DNA of 64,000 bases from Phenylobacterium sp. Lineage in GTDB: Bacteria; Pseudomonadota; Alphaproteobacteria; Caulobacterales; Caulobacteraceae. Below the pieces are notes generated by a model. That model had not been told where the DNA came from, did no database searches, and worked only from the letters and a program-made list of their open reading frames with translations. Shown here piece by piece: positions 26,997-35,823 of the stretch. Both the position numbers and the translations under genes were made by a program. Location: NCBI RefSeq assembly GCF_030697925.1, contig NZ_JAUYOJ010000080.1, positions 1 to 64,000 on the forward strand. Reading direction: 5' to 3'. How positions within the stretch are numbered: the first letter of the stretch is position 1; the number at the start of each line of letters is the position of its first letter.

Positions 26997-27932
26997 ATGC
27001 AAGAGACGATCGCGGAGAGCGCCGGACGCGCGCAGGACATGCGTGAGCGGGTGGTGATCGTCACCGGGGCGGGCAAGGGCCTGGGCCGCGCCTACGCCCT
27101 GGATCTCGCCGAGCGCGGCGCCTCAGTGGTGGTCAACAATCGCTGGAGCGACCGCGGCCAGGCGCCCAGCGCGGAGGCGGTCGTCGACGAGATCCGCGCG
27201 GCGGGCGGCCGGGCCGTGGCCAGTCTGGAGTCCGCCGAGGACCCGGGGGCTGGCGAGGCGCTGGTGGCCCAGGCCGTCGCCGAGTTCGGCCGCCTTGACG
27301 CGGTGGTCTCCAACGCCGGCGTGCCGGAGACCATTCGACTGCACCGGCAGACCCGCGACGGCTTCCGCCGGATCTTCGATATCAACTTCTTCGGCGCCCT
27401 CCACCTGATCCAGGCGGCTTGGCCGGCGCTCTCGGCGTCGGGGGCTGGACGGATCGTGGTCAGCACCTCGTCGGCCGGCCTGCACGGCGGCGACGGCATG
27501 ACGGGCTACGCCTCCTCCAAGGCGGCGTTGATCGGCCTCGTCCGGGGACTGGCCGTCGAGGGGGCGTTGCGCGCCGTGCGCATCAACGCCATCGCCCCCT
27601 ACGCCTTCACGGCCATGACCGAGCCGCATCTGCCGCCAGGCATGGCCGAACGGATGGACCCGGCGGCCGTGGCGCCCCTGGTCTCCTGGCTGGTGAGCGA
27701 GGCCTGCGATGTCACCGGCCAGACCCTGGTCAGCGGTGGTGGACGCCTTCGCGCGGCCTTCGCCGTGGAGGGTCGGCCCGTGGCCCTGGAAGAGGGTGCG
27801 ATCGGACCGGCGGTCCACACCGCCCTGAGGGCCGAGCCGCGCGAGGCCTATGGCGACGCCCACCAGGCCTTCGCGGCCTTCATGGACGGCCGCCCGACCT
27901 TGGCCCCGGATCGTCAGGCCATGGACGCATGA
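26997..27932 (+). CDS. SDR-family oxidoreductase (3-hydroxyacyl-CoA dehydrogenase-like)
   Basis: 311 residues. The Rossmann glycine motif is VTGAGKGLGRAYALDLAERGA, followed by NNAG-like VSNAGV. Catalytic residues are Ser in VVSTSSAG and Tyr-x3-Lys in YASSK. The extended C-terminal part resembles the SDR portion of peroxisomal MFE-2-type proteins. It probably oxidises a hydroxyacyl-CoA or alcohol with NAD(P). The ATG at 26997 with ribosome site GAGAGAGG is chosen over a GTG-like start at 26964, which falls inside the operator. The stop overlaps the next start (ATGA). Confidence 0.85.
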   Translation: MQETIAESAGRAQDMRERVVIVTGAGKGLGRAYALDLAERGASVVVNNRWSDRGQAPSAEAVVDEIRAAGGRAVASLESAEDPGAGEALVAQAVAEFGRLDAVVSNAGVPETIRLHRQTRDGFRRIFDINFFGALHLIQAAWPALSASGAGRIVVSTSSAGLHGGDGMTGYASSKAALIGLVRGLAVEGALRAVRINAIAPYAFTAMTEPHLPPGMAERMDPAAVAPLVSWLVSEACDVTGQTLVSGGGRLRAAFAVEGRPVALEEGAIGPAVHTALRAEPREAYGDAHQAFAAFMDGRPTLAPDRQAMDA

Positions 27933-29716
27933 CCATGCCCGCCGACGCCCTGGCCGCGCCGTTCCGCGAAGCCCACCTGATGCCCGTGGACCTGGAGGTC
28001 GAGCGGCGCGCCGATGGGACCGTCCTGATCACCTCGAAGATCCCGCTGCGCGCCTATGAGGCCAACATCCCCGCCGCCTTCGCGCGGCGGGCCGCGGCGT
28101 CGGGCGACAAGCCCGCCCTGGCCCAACGGGGCGCGGACGGCGCATGGGTCTTCACTTCGTTCGCCCAGCTCAAGCGCGACATGGACGCGGCCGCCCAATG
28201 GCTGATGGACCAGGCGCCGCCAGGCCCAGTGCTGATCCTGGCCGGTAACACGCCGGCCTTCGCGGTGATGAGCTTCGCCGCCCAGGCCGCCGGGCGCGCC
28301 GCCTGTCCGGTCAGCGTCACCTATGCGGCCCTGGGCGGCGACTACGGCCGCCTCGCCCACGTAATCGCCAAGGTGGAGCCCGCCGTGGTGTTCGCCCAGG
28401 ACAGCGCCATGGCCGCCGGGGCGCTCGAAGCGCTGGACCTGGGCGGAGCGAAGCTCGTCACCACCGACCCCTCGCGGGTGTCGAAACCGGCCGTGTCCTA
28501 TGCCGAGGTGCTGGCCACCGTGGCGACGCCCGAGGTCGCCAGATCCATCGATAGGTTGAAGCCCCACGACCGCGCCGCTCTGATGCTGACCTCGGGGTCC
28601 ACCGGCCTGCCCAAGGTGGTGCCGATCACCTTCGACAACCTCGCCGCCAACAGCGCCCAGTGCCAGCAGACCATCGGCGAGGCGGCGGGCTGGCATGAGG
28701 TGATGCTGGACTGGCTGCCCTGGCATCATGCGGCCGGGGCCTTCGTCCTGCGGACCACCCTGCTGGAAGGCGGCACGCTCTATGTCGACGACGGCAAGCC
28801 GGCGCCGGGCCTGTTCGAGACCTCGATCCGCAATCTGCGGGAGATTTCGGTCAGCTATTTCAACAACGTGCCGCTGGGCTACGCCATGCTGGCCGACGCC
28901 CTGGAGAAGGACCCGGTGCTGCGGGCGACCTTCTTCCGGAAGATGCGGCTGATGCTCTATGGCGGGGCAGGGCTCTCCCAGGCCGTCCATGACCGCCTGC
29001 AGGCCTGCGCGGTGGCCGAGACCGGCTGCCGCATCATGATGACCAGCGGCTACGGCATGACCGAGACCGTCTCCGCCTTCATGGTCATCCATTTCGAGAC
29101 CGATAAGGTGGGCATCGGCCTGCCGGCGCCGGGCACGACCCTGAAGCTGGCTCCGGTGGGCGACCGCTATGAGGTGCGGGCGCGGGGTCCGAACGTGACG
29201 CGGGGCTATCTCGATGAGCCGGAGAAGACGGCGCTCGCCTTCGACGAGGAGGGCTTCTACCGCACCGGCGACCTGGCGGTGTTCCACGACCCGGCCGACC
29301 CGACCCAGGGCCTGGCCTTCGCCGGCCGGGCGGCCGAGGAGTTCAAGCTCTCCAGCGGGACCTGGGTCTATGGCGGATTCCTGCGCGACGGCCTGATCAA
29401 GACCCTGTCGCCCCTGGTCCTGGACCTGGTGCTCTGCGACGACGGCCGGCCCTATCTGGGGGTGATGCTGTGGCCGACGGCCGGCTCCGATCCCGCGGAG
29501 ATCGCCCGGCGCCTGGCGGCGTTCAACACCGGCCAGCGCGGCGGCGCGGCGCGGGTGAAGCGCGCACTGCTGCTGACCGAACCCCCCAGCGCCAACGCTC
29601 ACGAAATCTCCGATAAGGGCACGATCAATCGCCGCGCCGTGATCGATCGGCGGGCCGAGCAGGTGGAGCGGCTGTTCGCCGAGGCGCCGGACGAGGGCGT
29701 CATGGCGCTGGGCTGA
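27929..29716 (+). CDS. Feruloyl-CoA synthase-like acyl-CoA ligase
   Basis: 595 residues of the ANL superfamily. The P-loop is LTSGSTGLPKVVP (about 215-227); GGAGLSQAVHDRL, SGYGMTETVS and FYRTGDLAVF follow. The segment FAGRAAEEFKLSSGTWVYGG.LR is typical of feruloyl-CoA synthases rather than fatty acyl ligases, and the catalytic Lys is in ISDKGTINRR. It should activate a phenylpropanoid or similar aromatic acid. It overlaps the SDR by 4 nt, so the two are coupled. A longer in-frame extension through the SDR gene is a shadow. Confidence 0.88.
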   Translation: MTMPADALAAPFREAHLMPVDLEVERRADGTVLITSKIPLRAYEANIPAAFARRAAASGDKPALAQRGADGAWVFTSFAQLKRDMDAAAQWLMDQAPPGPVLILAGNTPAFAVMSFAAQAAGRAACPVSVTYAALGGDYGRLAHVIAKVEPAVVFAQDSAMAAGALEALDLGGAKLVTTDPSRVSKPAVSYAEVLATVATPEVARSIDRLKPHDRAALMLTSGSTGLPKVVPITFDNLAANSAQCQQTIGEAAGWHEVMLDWLPWHHAAGAFVLRTTLLEGGTLYVDDGKPAPGLFETSIRNLREISVSYFNNVPLGYAMLADALEKDPVLRATFFRKMRLMLYGGAGLSQAVHDRLQACAVAETGCRIMMTSGYGMTETVSAFMVIHFETDKVGIGLPAPGTTLKLAPVGDRYEVRARGPNVTRGYLDEPEKTALAFDEEGFYRTGDLAVFHDPADPTQGLAFAGRAAEEFKLSSGTWVYGGFLRDGLIKTLSPLVLDLVLCDDGRPYLGVMLWPTAGSDPAEIARRLAAFNTGQRGGAARVKRALLLTEPPSANAHEISDKGTINRRAVIDRRAEQVERLFAEAPDEGVMALG

Positions 29717-29753
29717 CGGCCAGTTCGCGTGCGAACCTTGCGAAACCTGACTA

Positions 29754-29769
29754 ACTTGCATAGAGAGAC
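29754..29769 (+). promoter_or_regulatory. Putative HxlR operator, site D
   Basis: ACTTGCATAGAGAGAC, 46 nt before the DUF1295 gene and therefore in front of the DUF1295/nitronate monooxygenase operon. Confidence 0.6.
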
Positions 29770-29815
29770 TAATAGATCGTCCCCTTGAACGGGGCGGCAA
29801 ATCGGGGGTGAGGCT

Positions 29816-30625
29816 ATGCCGGATTTCGTCGTGGTGCTGGCGATCAACGCCGGGGTCGTCCTGGCCCTGTTCGTCCTGGCCTGGGCCGCCTGCGTGGCCA
29901 TGCGCGACTGCACGCCGGTCGACAGCCTCTGGGCCCTGGGCATGGGGGCGGTGGCCGTCTCGACCTTCCTGCAGACCGGCGGCGGCACGCCGCGGCGGGT
30001 GGTGCTGACGGCGATCTGCGTCGCCTGGGCCCTGCGCCTGGGCGGCTACATGCTGTGGCGCTGGCGCGACCATGGTCCCGACCGCCGCTATGTGCGGCTG
30101 CTGGACAAGGCCAAGACCGAACGCGGTTGGAACTACGGCTACGCTGCCTTCCGCCTGGTGTTCATGCTGCAGATGCCGCTGCTCTGGCTGGTCTGCCTGC
30201 CGGTCCAGCTGGGCCAGGTCGCCCCCGAATCCGCGGAACTCGGCGCCCTCGGCCTGGCCGGGGCGGGCCTTGCCGTCTTGGGCCTGATCTTCGAAAGCCT
30301 GGCCGACTGGCAGCTGGTCCGGTTCCGGAAGGACCCCGCCAATGAGGGCCAGGTGATGGACAGGGGCCTGTGGCGCTACACCCGCCATCCCAACTATTTC
30401 GGCGACGCCTGCGTCTGGTTCGGCCTTTGGCTGGTGGCCGCAGAGACCACGCTCGGCCTGTTCTCCATCGTCGGCCCGCTCTACCTGGTCTTCACCCTGA
30501 CCCGCTGGAGCGGCGTGCCGACCGTCGAGGGCCGCATGCGCCGCCGCAAGCCCGGCTACGAGGACTATATGCGTCGCACGTCAGGCTTCATCCCCTGGCC
30601 GCCCAAGCCGCCGGAAGTCGTCTGA
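29816..30625 (+). CDS. DUF1295 (steroid 5-alpha-reductase-like) membrane protein
   Basis: 269 residues with about six transmembrane helices. The C-terminal signature of the steroid reductase/isoprenylcysteine methyltransferase superfamily is clear: GLWRYTRHPNYFGDACVWFGLWL, then PTVEGRMRRRKPGYEDYMRRTSGFIPWPP. The family reduces double bonds of steroid-like substrates or has unknown function. It is followed 2 nt later by the flavoenzyme gene. In this island a role on a hydrophobic ring substrate is plausible but unproven. Confidence 0.88.
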   Translation: MPDFVVVLAINAGVVLALFVLAWAACVAMRDCTPVDSLWALGMGAVAVSTFLQTGGGTPRRVVLTAICVAWALRLGGYMLWRWRDHGPDRRYVRLLDKAKTERGWNYGYAAFRLVFMLQMPLLWLVCLPVQLGQVAPESAELGALGLAGAGLAVLGLIFESLADWQLVRFRKDPANEGQVMDRGLWRYTRHPNYFGDACVWFGLWLVAAETTLGLFSIVGPLYLVFTLTRWSGVPTVEGRMRRRKPGYEDYMRRTSGFIPWPPKPPEVV

Positions 30626-30627
30626 GC

Positions 30628-31551
30628 ATGTCCTTGCCGACACGCATCGCCGAGCGCCTGCGGATTCCCGCCATCGCCGCGCCGATGTTCCTGGTCTCCG
30701 GCGTCGACATGGTGCTGGCCGCCTGCAAGGCCGGGATCGTCGGGTCCTTCCCGGCCAACAACGCCAGGACCCTGGATGATCTCGACGCCTGGATGGGCCA
30801 GATCGCCGCGACCCTACCGGCTGACGCGCCGCCCTGGGCGATCAACATCATGGTCCACCGCTCCTATTCCCGCTGGGAGGAGGAGCTCGAACTGGTCCTG
30901 AAGCACAGGCCGCCGATCGTGATCACGGCGCTGGGCAGTCCAGCGGCGGTGGTCGAGGCGATTCATGCTTATGGCGGCGTGGTCTATGCCGACGTGAATT
31001 CCCTGACCTACGCCCAGAAGGCGGCCAGGACCGGGGTGGACGGGTTGATCCTGGTGGCGTCCGGAGCCGGCGGCCATACGGGGCCCCTGTCGGCCTTCGC
31101 CTTCACGCCGGCGGTGCGGGAGGTGTTCGACGGAACCATCGTGCTGGGCGGCGGGATCGGATCGGGCCAGGCCATCCGGGCCGCCCAGGTGCTGGGGGCG
31201 GACCTGGCCTATCTCGGCACCCGGCTGATCGCCTGCGAAGAGAGCCTGGCGGTTCCGGGCTACAAGCAGATGCTCATCGAGTCCGGCGCCGACGACATCG
31301 TCACATCCGCCGCCCTGACGGGGATCCCCGCCAACTGGCTGAAGGCCAGCCTGACGGCGGCGGGCTATGATTCCGAAGGCCTGAAGGCCAAGACCGAGAT
31401 CAATCTGGGCGCGCCCGAGGAGGCCGCCAAGCGCTGGCGCGACGTCTGGGCGGCAGGGCAGGGCGTCGGCGAGGTGCGGGCCGTCGAGCCCCTGGCGGCC
31501 ATCGTCGAGGCGTTGGCGCGGGAGTATGCGGAGGCGCGCCGCCGAGCCTGA
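30628..31551 (+). CDS. Nitronate monooxygenase-family flavoprotein
   Basis: 307 residues, TIM barrel with FMN. Seen: RIPAIAAPMFLVSG at the N-terminus, VYADVNSLTYAQKAARTGVDGLILVASGAGGHTG (substrate and FMN loop with the conserved His), and IVLGGGIGSGQAIRAAQVLGADLAYLGTRLIACEES (phosphate-binding loops). Members oxidise nitronates or act as other FMN-dependent oxidoreductases. The gene is 2 nt after DUF1295 in the same operon. Confidence 0.88.
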   Translation: MSLPTRIAERLRIPAIAAPMFLVSGVDMVLAACKAGIVGSFPANNARTLDDLDAWMGQIAATLPADAPPWAINIMVHRSYSRWEEELELVLKHRPPIVITALGSPAAVVEAIHAYGGVVYADVNSLTYAQKAARTGVDGLILVASGAGGHTGPLSAFAFTPAVREVFDGTIVLGGGIGSGQAIRAAQVLGADLAYLGTRLIACEESLAVPGYKQMLIESGADDIVTSAALTGIPANWLKASLTAAGYDSEGLKAKTEINLGAPEEAAKRWRDVWAAGQGVGEVRAVEPLAAIVEALAREYAEARRRA

Positions 31552-31621
31552 GCCGGGCGTCCCGCGGCCTTGACAAGCCTGGTTCGGGACAGAAGGGTCG
31601 GGGTCCGAAACCAGAGGCGAC

Positions 31622-32581
31622 ATGGCCGACCGCACCAGCATCCCGGACAGGCCGCCGCTCCCCCAACTGATACAGGCCAACTCGGCCACCCGAGCGCTCA
31701 ATGTCCTGGGGGACCGCTGGATCCTGATGATCCTCTATCTGGCGTTCCAGCGGGTCCGCCGGTTCGATGAGTTCCAGGGCAAGATCGGCCTGGCGCGCAG
31801 CCTGCTGATCGGACGCCTGCGCCGCCTGCAGGCTGTCGGCATCCTCGAGAAGGTGCGCTATCGCGAGCGGCCGATACGCGAGGAGTATCATCTCTCCGAG
31901 ATGGGCCGGGACCTCTACAGCCTGGCCCTGATGATCATCCGCTGGGAGAAACGGTGGTTCTACGACGCGGCCGATCCCGCCCATCGCCTGAAGCACAAGT
32001 GCGGCCACGAGTTCACGCCGGAGTACCGCTGCGGCCATTGCGGCGAACTGGTCAGCCCGCGCGACGTCTATGCCGAGGCCGGTCCGGGGGCCGGCTACGA
32101 TCCGTCCCTGCCGCCGCGCGCCCAACGGCGCTCCAGCGTTCCCGGCGGCGCGCTCAACCAGGGCAATCCGATGCTGGACCGCGCCTTCCAGGTGCTGGGC
32201 GACCGATGGACCAGCCACGTGATCGCCTCGGCCTTCATGGGACGGCGACGTTTCAACGATTTCCAGAACGCGCTCGGTGTGGCCCCCAATATCCTGTCGG
32301 ACCGGCTATCGCGACTGGTGGAGTTGGGCGTGCTGCGCCGGGAGCTCTACCAGCAACGACCCGATCGCTGGGAATATCGGCTGACAGACGAGGGACGCGA
32401 CCTCTACCCTTTGATCGCTGAGCTGATCGGCTGGGGCGACCGCTGGCTCGACGATGGCAAGGGACCGCCGTTGATCACCTACCATCGCACCTGCGGCCAC
32501 AGGCTGGCGGCCAAGGTCACCTGCGACCAGTGCGGCGAGGTGGTCGACGCGTTCAACGTAACGCCGTCGGCTCCCGTCTAG
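31622..32581 (+). CDS. Second regulator with two HxlR domains and two zinc ribbons
   Basis: 319 residues. HxlR unit 1 is at about 20-112 (ALNVLGDRWILMILYLAF, RRFDEFQGKIGLARSLLIGRLRRL, EYHLSEMGRDLYS) and unit 2 at about 183-275 (AFQVLGDRWTSHVIASAF, RRRFNDFQNALGVAPNILSDRLSRL, EYRLTDEGRDLYP). Each is followed by a complete CxH...CxxC ribbon: C127-H129-C137-C140 and C291-H293-C301-C304. Architecture is the same as the protein at 25982, so the two are paralogues. No operator copy is seen just upstream. It follows the flavoprotein gene by 70 nt. Confidence 0.88.
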   Translation: MADRTSIPDRPPLPQLIQANSATRALNVLGDRWILMILYLAFQRVRRFDEFQGKIGLARSLLIGRLRRLQAVGILEKVRYRERPIREEYHLSEMGRDLYSLALMIIRWEKRWFYDAADPAHRLKHKCGHEFTPEYRCGHCGELVSPRDVYAEAGPGAGYDPSLPPRAQRRSSVPGGALNQGNPMLDRAFQVLGDRWTSHVIASAFMGRRRFNDFQNALGVAPNILSDRLSRLVELGVLRRELYQQRPDRWEYRLTDEGRDLYPLIAELIGWGDRWLDDGKGPPLITYHRTCGHRLAAKVTCDQCGEVVDAFNVTPSAPV

Positions 32582-32582
32582 G

Positions 32583-33017
32583 TCAACTTGCGGCCAGGGG
32601 GCGGTCGAGCAGGCTGTCGACCTGGGCGCTGAGCGGCTCGCCGGCCTTCTGCTGGGCCGCGACGCCAAGATCGACATAGTCGCGCCAGCCGACGATCAGG
32701 TCGCCGCGGAAGTCGAGCACCCCGGCATAGGGCGTGGCCACGCGCTTGCCGTCGCTGGTGCGGTAGTCGTCGACGCCTTCGACGAATAGACGATCGCCGG
32801 TCTCGGAATAGGAGAAGATTCGCCATTCGATGGCGTGCATGTCGGCCTGGAAGCGTTCCAGGAGCTTGCGCGCGGCGGCCTTGCCGCGGACCGGCGGCAT
32901 GGCGGCGGCGGCATAGTGCCAAACGATGTCGTCAGCCATGTGGGAGAGGACCCGGTCGACATCCTTGGCCTGCCAGGCCTCGATGACCTGGCGGAGGATC
33001 TCGTAGCGGCGGCCCAT
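32583..33017 (-). CDS. NTF2/SnoaL-like protein, limonene-epoxide-hydrolase type without the Arg
   Basis: 144 residues, cone-shaped NTF2 fold. The end resembles limonene-1,2-epoxide hydrolase (VEGVDDYRTSDG then VGWRDYVDLG): both Asp positions are kept but the catalytic Arg position is Gly, so chemistry may differ. No signal peptide. The ribosome site GGAGG lies about 8 nt before the ATG. It is convergent with the HxlR gene (1-nt gap) and downstream of the TonB receptor on the same strand, so probably in its operon. Confidence 0.8.
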   Translation of the reverse strand: MGRRYEILRQVIEAWQAKDVDRVLSHMADDIVWHYAAAAMPPVRGKAAARKLLERFQADMHAIEWRIFSYSETGDRLFVEGVDDYRTSDGKRVATPYAGVLDFRGDLIVGWRDYVDLGVAAQQKAGEPLSAQVDSLLDRPLAAS

Positions 33018-33078
33018 GGGCGGTCCTCCAGGCAAAGGGAACGGCCGGGCGGAGGTCCGCCCGGCCGCGCGGTGAAGG

Positions 33079-35346
33079 CTAGAACGCCGCGGAGACTTCC
33101 ACACCGTAGGTCCGGGGCGCGCCGAAGGACGACATCTCCTCTTGGAAGAAGGGGATGATGTTGGTGCGATACCGGGTCTTGCCCAGGTTCTTGCCGTAGA
33201 CCGACAGGGTCCAGTTCTGGTCGGGCACGGTCAGGGTCACCCGGCCGTCGAGGGTGCCGTAGTCCTTCTCCCAGGTGGTGTTTTCCGGCGCCCAGGGCAT
33301 CTTGCCCTGCCAGCGATAGGCCAGGCGGGCCGAAAGGGCGTCTTCCCAACCGCCGACATCGGTGGTGACCTCGGCGCCTACCGCCAGCTGCCATTTCGGG
33401 GTTCGCTGCAGCAGTTTCCCGGAATTGTTGACGCCGGCGAAGACGAAGGTGTCGTAGGTGGCGTCCACGTAGCTGGTGCTGGCCCAACTGCGGAACCACG
33501 AGGTCGGCGCGAACTGCACGTCGCTCTCCACGCCCTTGATGGTGGCGCCAGGGGCGTTGCTGATCACGTTGCAGAGGCAGGAGGCCAGGGTCTGCTGCAC
33601 CTGCAGGTTCTTGTACTTCATGTAGAACACCGCGGTGTTCCAGCGAAGGATGCGGCCGAAGAGCTCGGTCTTGTAGCCGGCCTCGTAGTTGGTGACCGTC
33701 TCCGGGTCGTAGGGCGTGGCCGCGGCGAAGGCGTTGGAGGCGTTGTTCTGGAAGCCGCCGCCCTTGAAGCCCTTGGAAACCGTCAGATAGGCCATGTTCA
33801 GGTCGTCGGGCGTCCAACGCAGGGTGGCCTGCGGTGTCAGCTCCTTCCAGCTCTCTCCGTAGGCCGTCGCGAAGTTGACGGTCAGCGGGGTGAGTGGCGC
33901 GGTGTCGTTCGGATTCAGTCGGTCGCCGGTTGCCACGATGATGCCCCGCTGGAACCCGGTCTTCTCGTCGTGGGTGTAGCGGGCGCCGACGTCCAGCTTG
34001 ACGGTGTCGGTGATCTGGAAGCCGATCTGGGCGAAGATCGCCATGTCCTCGTTGCGGCCGTGGTCGTCCCAATGGGACTCGCCCGACAGGGTCGGCAGGA
34101 CCGTCGATTCACCCCAGAACCGGTTGTACTGGTGGACCTTGGTCTTCTGGTAATAGGCGCCGACGATCCAGTCGAAGCGGCTGTCGTCGTCCGTGGAGGT
34201 GAGGCGGACCTCTTGGGAGATCTGGTTCATGCCCTCAATGAAATTCACAGGTTCGGCGAACAGCAGCGGGGCGGCGACGTTGAAGCCGTTGGCCGGCCCC
34301 AGTCCCGTCTGGTCGTAGAGCGTGAACGACTGGTTGTTGCGATAGCCGGTGATGCTGGAGAACCGGATGTTCTCGGCCACGTCCTTCTCGACCTTGACGA
34401 TGATGTCGTAGGTCTTGTGCCGGGCGCTCTGCGGCGTCGGAGCGGCGTCGCCCTTGAAGTGCGGCCAGATCGGCAGGCTCTCGTCCAGGTCCAGGTGGCC
34501 GCGGCGCGCGGCGATCAGGGCGCGGGTGCCTGACCAGGGCGTGAAGCTGGCCGGCAGGGTGGGGCTCTTCAGTCCGACCCGATGGATGCCGTCATTGCTG
34601 TCCTTGGCGTAGTCGACATTCAGGCTCGCGCGTAGGTCGGAATTCTCGGGCGCGTAGGCCAACTGGACCCGCGCCTGGGTGGAATCCAGGTTTTCCAGCT
34701 CGGTGTTGTGCAGGATGTCCTTGTAGTAGCCCCCGCGGTTTATGGTCTGGAACGAGAGACGGCCGGCGAGGGTCTCGGTCAGGGCGCCGGTGAAATAGCC
34801 GGTGGTCTGGCGCAGGTCGTAGTTGCCCAGCGTCGCTGTGAACTTGCCCGAACGTTCGAAGCTGGGGGCGTTGCTGATGATGTTCACCGCGCCGCCGGCC
34901 ACGTTCTTGCCCAGCAGCACCCCTTGCGGGCCGCGCACGACCTCGATCCGGGCCACGTCGTAGAAGGCCGAGTTCAGGTTGCCCGAACGGCTCACATAGA
35001 CGTCGTCGACGAAGGTGGAGACCGACTGGTCGGCGGTCGGCGAGGAGAGGCGGGTGTTCACCACACCGCGGATGTTGATCTCGTTGGCTTGCGGCGAGTT
35101 CGCGGTGAACGAGATCCCGGTCATGTTGTGGCCGAGGTCTTCCAGGGTCAGGACCCGATCCTTGGCCAGGCTGGCGCCGGAGACGGCAGTGATCGCCAGG
35201 GGCGCGTCCTGGACGTTCTCCTCGCGCTTCTGGGCGGTGACGATCAGTTCTTCGAGTTGAGTGCTCTGGGCGGCGGCCTGGCCCGGCATGGCCATCGCCA
35301 TGCCCGAGAGCAGCGCGATGACGGACGTCGTGTGTTGCAGCTTCAC
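33079..35346 (-). CDS. TonB-dependent outer-membrane receptor of the catabolic island
   Basis: 755 residues from a GTG start. A signal peptide (to AAAQS, residue 27) is followed by a TonB box-like LEELIVTAQKREE, the plug domain (DAPLAITAVSGASL to VEVVRGPQGVLLGKNVAGGAVNII) and a 22-strand barrel ending GVEVSAAF with the terminal Phe. It imports a ligand too large or scarce for porins, using the proton motive force via TonB. The nearby enzymes suggest an aromatic or terpenoid ligand. A copy of the repeated operator lies 148 nt upstream. Confidence 0.93.
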   Translation of the reverse strand: MKLQHTTSVIALLSGMAMAMPGQAAAQSTQLEELIVTAQKREENVQDAPLAITAVSGASLAKDRVLTLEDLGHNMTGISFTANSPQANEINIRGVVNTRLSSPTADQSVSTFVDDVYVSRSGNLNSAFYDVARIEVVRGPQGVLLGKNVAGGAVNIISNAPSFERSGKFTATLGNYDLRQTTGYFTGALTETLAGRLSFQTINRGGYYKDILHNTELENLDSTQARVQLAYAPENSDLRASLNVDYAKDSNDGIHRVGLKSPTLPASFTPWSGTRALIAARRGHLDLDESLPIWPHFKGDAAPTPQSARHKTYDIIVKVEKDVAENIRFSSITGYRNNQSFTLYDQTGLGPANGFNVAAPLLFAEPVNFIEGMNQISQEVRLTSTDDDSRFDWIVGAYYQKTKVHQYNRFWGESTVLPTLSGESHWDDHGRNEDMAIFAQIGFQITDTVKLDVGARYTHDEKTGFQRGIIVATGDRLNPNDTAPLTPLTVNFATAYGESWKELTPQATLRWTPDDLNMAYLTVSKGFKGGGFQNNASNAFAAATPYDPETVTNYEAGYKTELFGRILRWNTAVFYMKYKNLQVQQTLASCLCNVISNAPGATIKGVESDVQFAPTSWFRSWASTSYVDATYDTFVFAGVNNSGKLLQRTPKWQLAVGAEVTTDVGGWEDALSARLAYRWQGKMPWAPENTTWEKDYGTLDGRVTLTVPDQNWTLSVYGKNLGKTRYRTNIIPFFQEEMSSFGAPRTYGVEVSAAF

Positions 35347-35494
35347 TGGTTTTTCCCCCGGGTCGGACCGGCCTGAAAGTCGCCGGAGGGCCCTGTTGTG
35401 TCCCGCGTTAGGCGGGGTTTTTCCGATGCGTTGAAGGGTGCGGCGTATTCAGGAAGGCCAGTCCAGGGCGGGTACGGTCGACGGTGCGGCGTCA

Positions 35495-35513
35495 ACTTGC
35501 ATAACAGCGCAAG
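35495..35513 (+). promoter_or_regulatory. Putative HxlR operator, site E
   Basis: ACTTGCATAACAGCGC followed by AAG. CTTGC at 35496-35500 and GCAAG at 35509-35513 form an inverted repeat with an 8-nt spacer. It lies 149 nt before the TonB receptor start, in opposite orientation to that gene. Confidence 0.6.
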
Positions 35514-35749
35514 CAACGGTCCGAGCTGGATTGGGCCTGCAGGCGTGACGGCCTGCGATCTGTCCTGGTTACGACTTTCCCTCGTTCTTTTTTCGGCTTG
35601 TCTACACCTCCGAGGTTAGGCGACTTTTTTAAGTCTCGTCAAGCAAGTCACTACCCGCGCGGGGCCCGAGGCGGTCGGTTCGGCGGCCCGCAACCGGCCG
35701 CCTGACGCGACGGATTCTGCGTCCGCCGAAATAGACTTGCCAGCCGTAG

Positions 35750-35765
35750 GTACTATTATGCAAGT
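35750..35765 (-). promoter_or_regulatory. Putative HxlR operator, site F
   Basis: Reads ACTTGCATAATAGTAC on the minus strand, 58 nt before the LEH-like gene on the plus strand. Confidence 0.62.
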
Positions 35766-35823
35766 TAATTTTCAACAAGGCCGGGGGCGCTCGGCCCCGT
35801 CGCCGCCACGGAGGACCCCCACC

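Larger units (their letters stand above)
35347..35823. other. Divergent regulatory region of the island
   Basis: This 477-nt gap separates the TonB receptor and the LEH-like gene. It holds operator sites E and F, additional GCAAGT at 35643-35648 and ACTTGC at 35735-35740 half-sites, and a short CCCGC/GCGGG hairpin with a T-run at 35402-35421 (plus strand). The stretch is visibly more AT-rich around 35585-35650 than its surroundings. No gene is seen in it. Confidence 0.6.

Noticed and set aside
27914-30388. 824-codon open frame on the minus strand across the ligase and DUF1295 genes
   Set aside because: Same reasoning: a shadow of well-supported plus-strand genes, rich in His, Gln and Gly without motifs.
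32583-32595. ACTTGCGGCC, similar to the start of the island operator
   Set aside because: It lies inside the coding end of the NTF2-like gene and lacks the ATA part of the motif.
35402-35421. CCCGC/GCGGG hairpin followed by T residues on the plus strand
   Set aside because: No plus-strand gene ends here; it lies in the leader of a minus-strand gene, so a terminator call is unsupported.
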